A stretch of DNA of 64,000 nucleotides from Ramlibacter sp. (lineage in GTDB: Bacteria; Pseudomonadota; Gammaproteobacteria; Burkholderiales; Burkholderiaceae_C). Where the stretch lies: contig JAHBZN010000002.1 of assembly GCA_019635415.1 (NCBI GenBank), positions 1,283,154 through 1,347,153 on the forward strand, written 5' to 3'. This document shows positions 63,435 to 64,000 of this stretch, piece after piece. Position 1 is the first letter of the stretch; every line of letters begins with the position of its first letter. A model generated the notes under the pieces. It was not told the origin of the DNA and did no database searches. It was given only the letters and a program-made list of their open reading frames with translations. The position numbers and the translations under genes are program-made.

Positions 63435-63622
63435 GCTGCACCCCCTTGGGCTTGCCGCTGCGCCTGGCCGGCTTCGTAGGCCGCCTGCAGGGCTCTGCGC
63501 AAGCCCACCACGCCGACCTCATGAAAGTCCAGCCCGTCCATACGTCGCTCGACCAGGGTCTCGATGTCCAGGTGCTGGCGGGCGATGGCGGTGAAGAGTT
63601 CGTCAGGGGTTTGCTTTTTCAT
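63431..63622 (-). CDS. Small DUF6900-like protein (63 aa)
   Basis: This 63-residue protein has the pattern ELFTAIARQHLDIETLVERRMDGLDFHEVGVVGLRRALQAAYEAG (read in parts), like small DUF6900 proteins common on plasmids and phages. From memory the LDFHEV and ALxAAYxAG parts are the marks of that family; no search was possible. Function unknown. Confidence 0.6.
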   Translation of the reverse strand: MKKQTPDELFTAIARQHLDIETLVERRMDGLDFHEVGVVGLRRALQAAYEAGQAQRQAQGGAA

Positions 63623-63713
63623 GCTGGTCTCCGTGTTGCGATGACCCTAGTACCGCTCTGTTCCCCCACGCCAGCAAGCACCCATTGGAGAGCCAGACTG
63701 CGGTTGTCTGGCA

Positions 63714-64000
63714 CTACCAATTCCGTATCAGCAGCTCGCCCTTTTCAGCTCGCCCGCGCCCCGAACCGCCCACCGTGTACTTGATCGCCAGCCGGCGCAT
63801 CGTCAGCCCCTTGAAGGCCTGGCGCATCTCAGGGATGTCGTTCACGCTCACGATGGCCTTGCCGCTGATGGTTCTCAGCAGCTCGGCCATGCGGGCGTAC
63901 TGATCGAGGCCAAAGCCCACGCCGTACCCCTCGGTGCCCCAGTAGGGTGGGTCGCAGTAGAAGAGCGTGTGCGGCCGGTCGTAGCGCGCCATGCAGGCCT
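63714..64000 (-). CDS. DNA adenine methylase, D12 class, C-terminal part (cut by window edge)
   Basis: The visible ~95 residues contain the catalytic motif DPPYW (TLFYCDPPYWGTEGYGVGFG, in part) and the D12-type end GKAIVSVNDIPEMRQAF and RRLAIKYTVGG. The N-terminal part with the FxGxG motif lies to the right of the window, so the ATG at 63992 is probably internal. It would methylate N6 of adenine in a short site, as Dam does. Such orphan methylases are common in phages, which supports a mobile origin of this end. Confidence 0.85.
   Translation of the reverse strand, partial: ACMARYDRPHTLFYCDPPYWGTEGYGVGFGLDQYARMAELLRTISGKAIVSVNDIPEMRQAFKGLTMRRLAIKYTVGGSGRGRAEKGELLIRNW

Overview
The window is high-GC DNA from a Gram-negative bacterium, most likely a betaproteobacterium of the order Burkholderiales, family Comamonadaceae. 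This is inferred from gene order (exbB-exbD-lpxK-UPF0434-kdsB-adk next to xseA; icd-csp-clpS-clpA; hemF-nadD-rsfS-rlmH-maf-rng; tolB-pal-cpoB) and from LPS genes (kdsB, lpxK, msbA, an O-antigen ligase). Most of the window is ordinary chromosome with tightly packed genes, many joined by 4-base ATGA overlaps. No rRNA, insertion sequence or CRISPR array was seen; there is one tRNA.

Layout. 1-3400 (minus): adk (cut by the window edge), kdsB, UPF0434, lpxK, exbD, exbB. 3700-13400: xseA, sodB, a DUF192 protein, a Lys/Ala-rich exported peptide, icd, a cold-shock protein, clpS-clpA, sbcB, DUF1499. 13700-16400: a formate/nitrite transporter preceded by a strong leader terminator, then a PP2C phosphatase-protein kinase fusion. 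16460-18660: EVE protein, ketopantoate reductase, a YebC paralogue. 18740-21200 (minus): a small-GTPase/roadblock module (putative pseudo-receiver protein, degenerate Ras-like GTPase, three roadblock proteins) with a perfect CRP-type palindrome upstream. 21600-30800: VOC protein, GST, small lipoprotein, membrane protein, cytosine deaminase, GNAT, a giant DUF748 protein, BCCT transporter. 31100-41100 (minus): a nucleoside-type ABC importer plus upp, URC4 and URC1, i.e. the URC uracil-catabolism gene set, interrupted by a divergent marR/thioesterase pair with two operators. 41260-50800: NTF2-like, HerA-like ATPase, yebC, purD, acyltransferase, hemF, nadD, rsfS, rlmH, maf, rng. 50850-57500: LPS-type glycan genes (deacetylase, glycosyltransferases, msbA, O-antigen ligase). 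57490-62130: tolB-pal-cpoB, a YeeE-type sulfur transporter, tcdA. 62177-64000: tRNA-Lys, a five-unit direct-repeat array, then accessory genes (SRAP protein, two very small proteins, a D12-type DNA adenine methylase cut by the edge), which look like the edge of a prophage or genomic island.

The most unusual signal is an interspersed 60-bp element present in eight full copies (4321, 16368, 22865, 28109, 37848, 39762, 47383, 60682). All copies keep the same internal register: GCT-N11-AGC at the start, CAAGGGCTACAG-like sequence near base 35-46. All eight are free of stop codons in one frame. Five lie inside genes (xseA, the DUF748 gene, URC4, nadD, the yeeE-like gene), all in the sense orientation and four of the five in the same codon phase, so that each adds about 20 residues. 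This resembles the behaviour of Rickettsia palindromic elements, but the sequence is different.

Functional links. The URC1-URC4-upp block with the BMP-type ABC importer, an exported nucleosidase-like lipoprotein and a cytosine deaminase would together import nucleosides or bases, convert cytosine to uracil, make UMP and degrade the ring. The LPS genes at both ends of the window feed lipid A/Kdo synthesis and core/O-antigen assembly. The roadblock module has the parts of a polarity or motility switch, but its target is not visible here.
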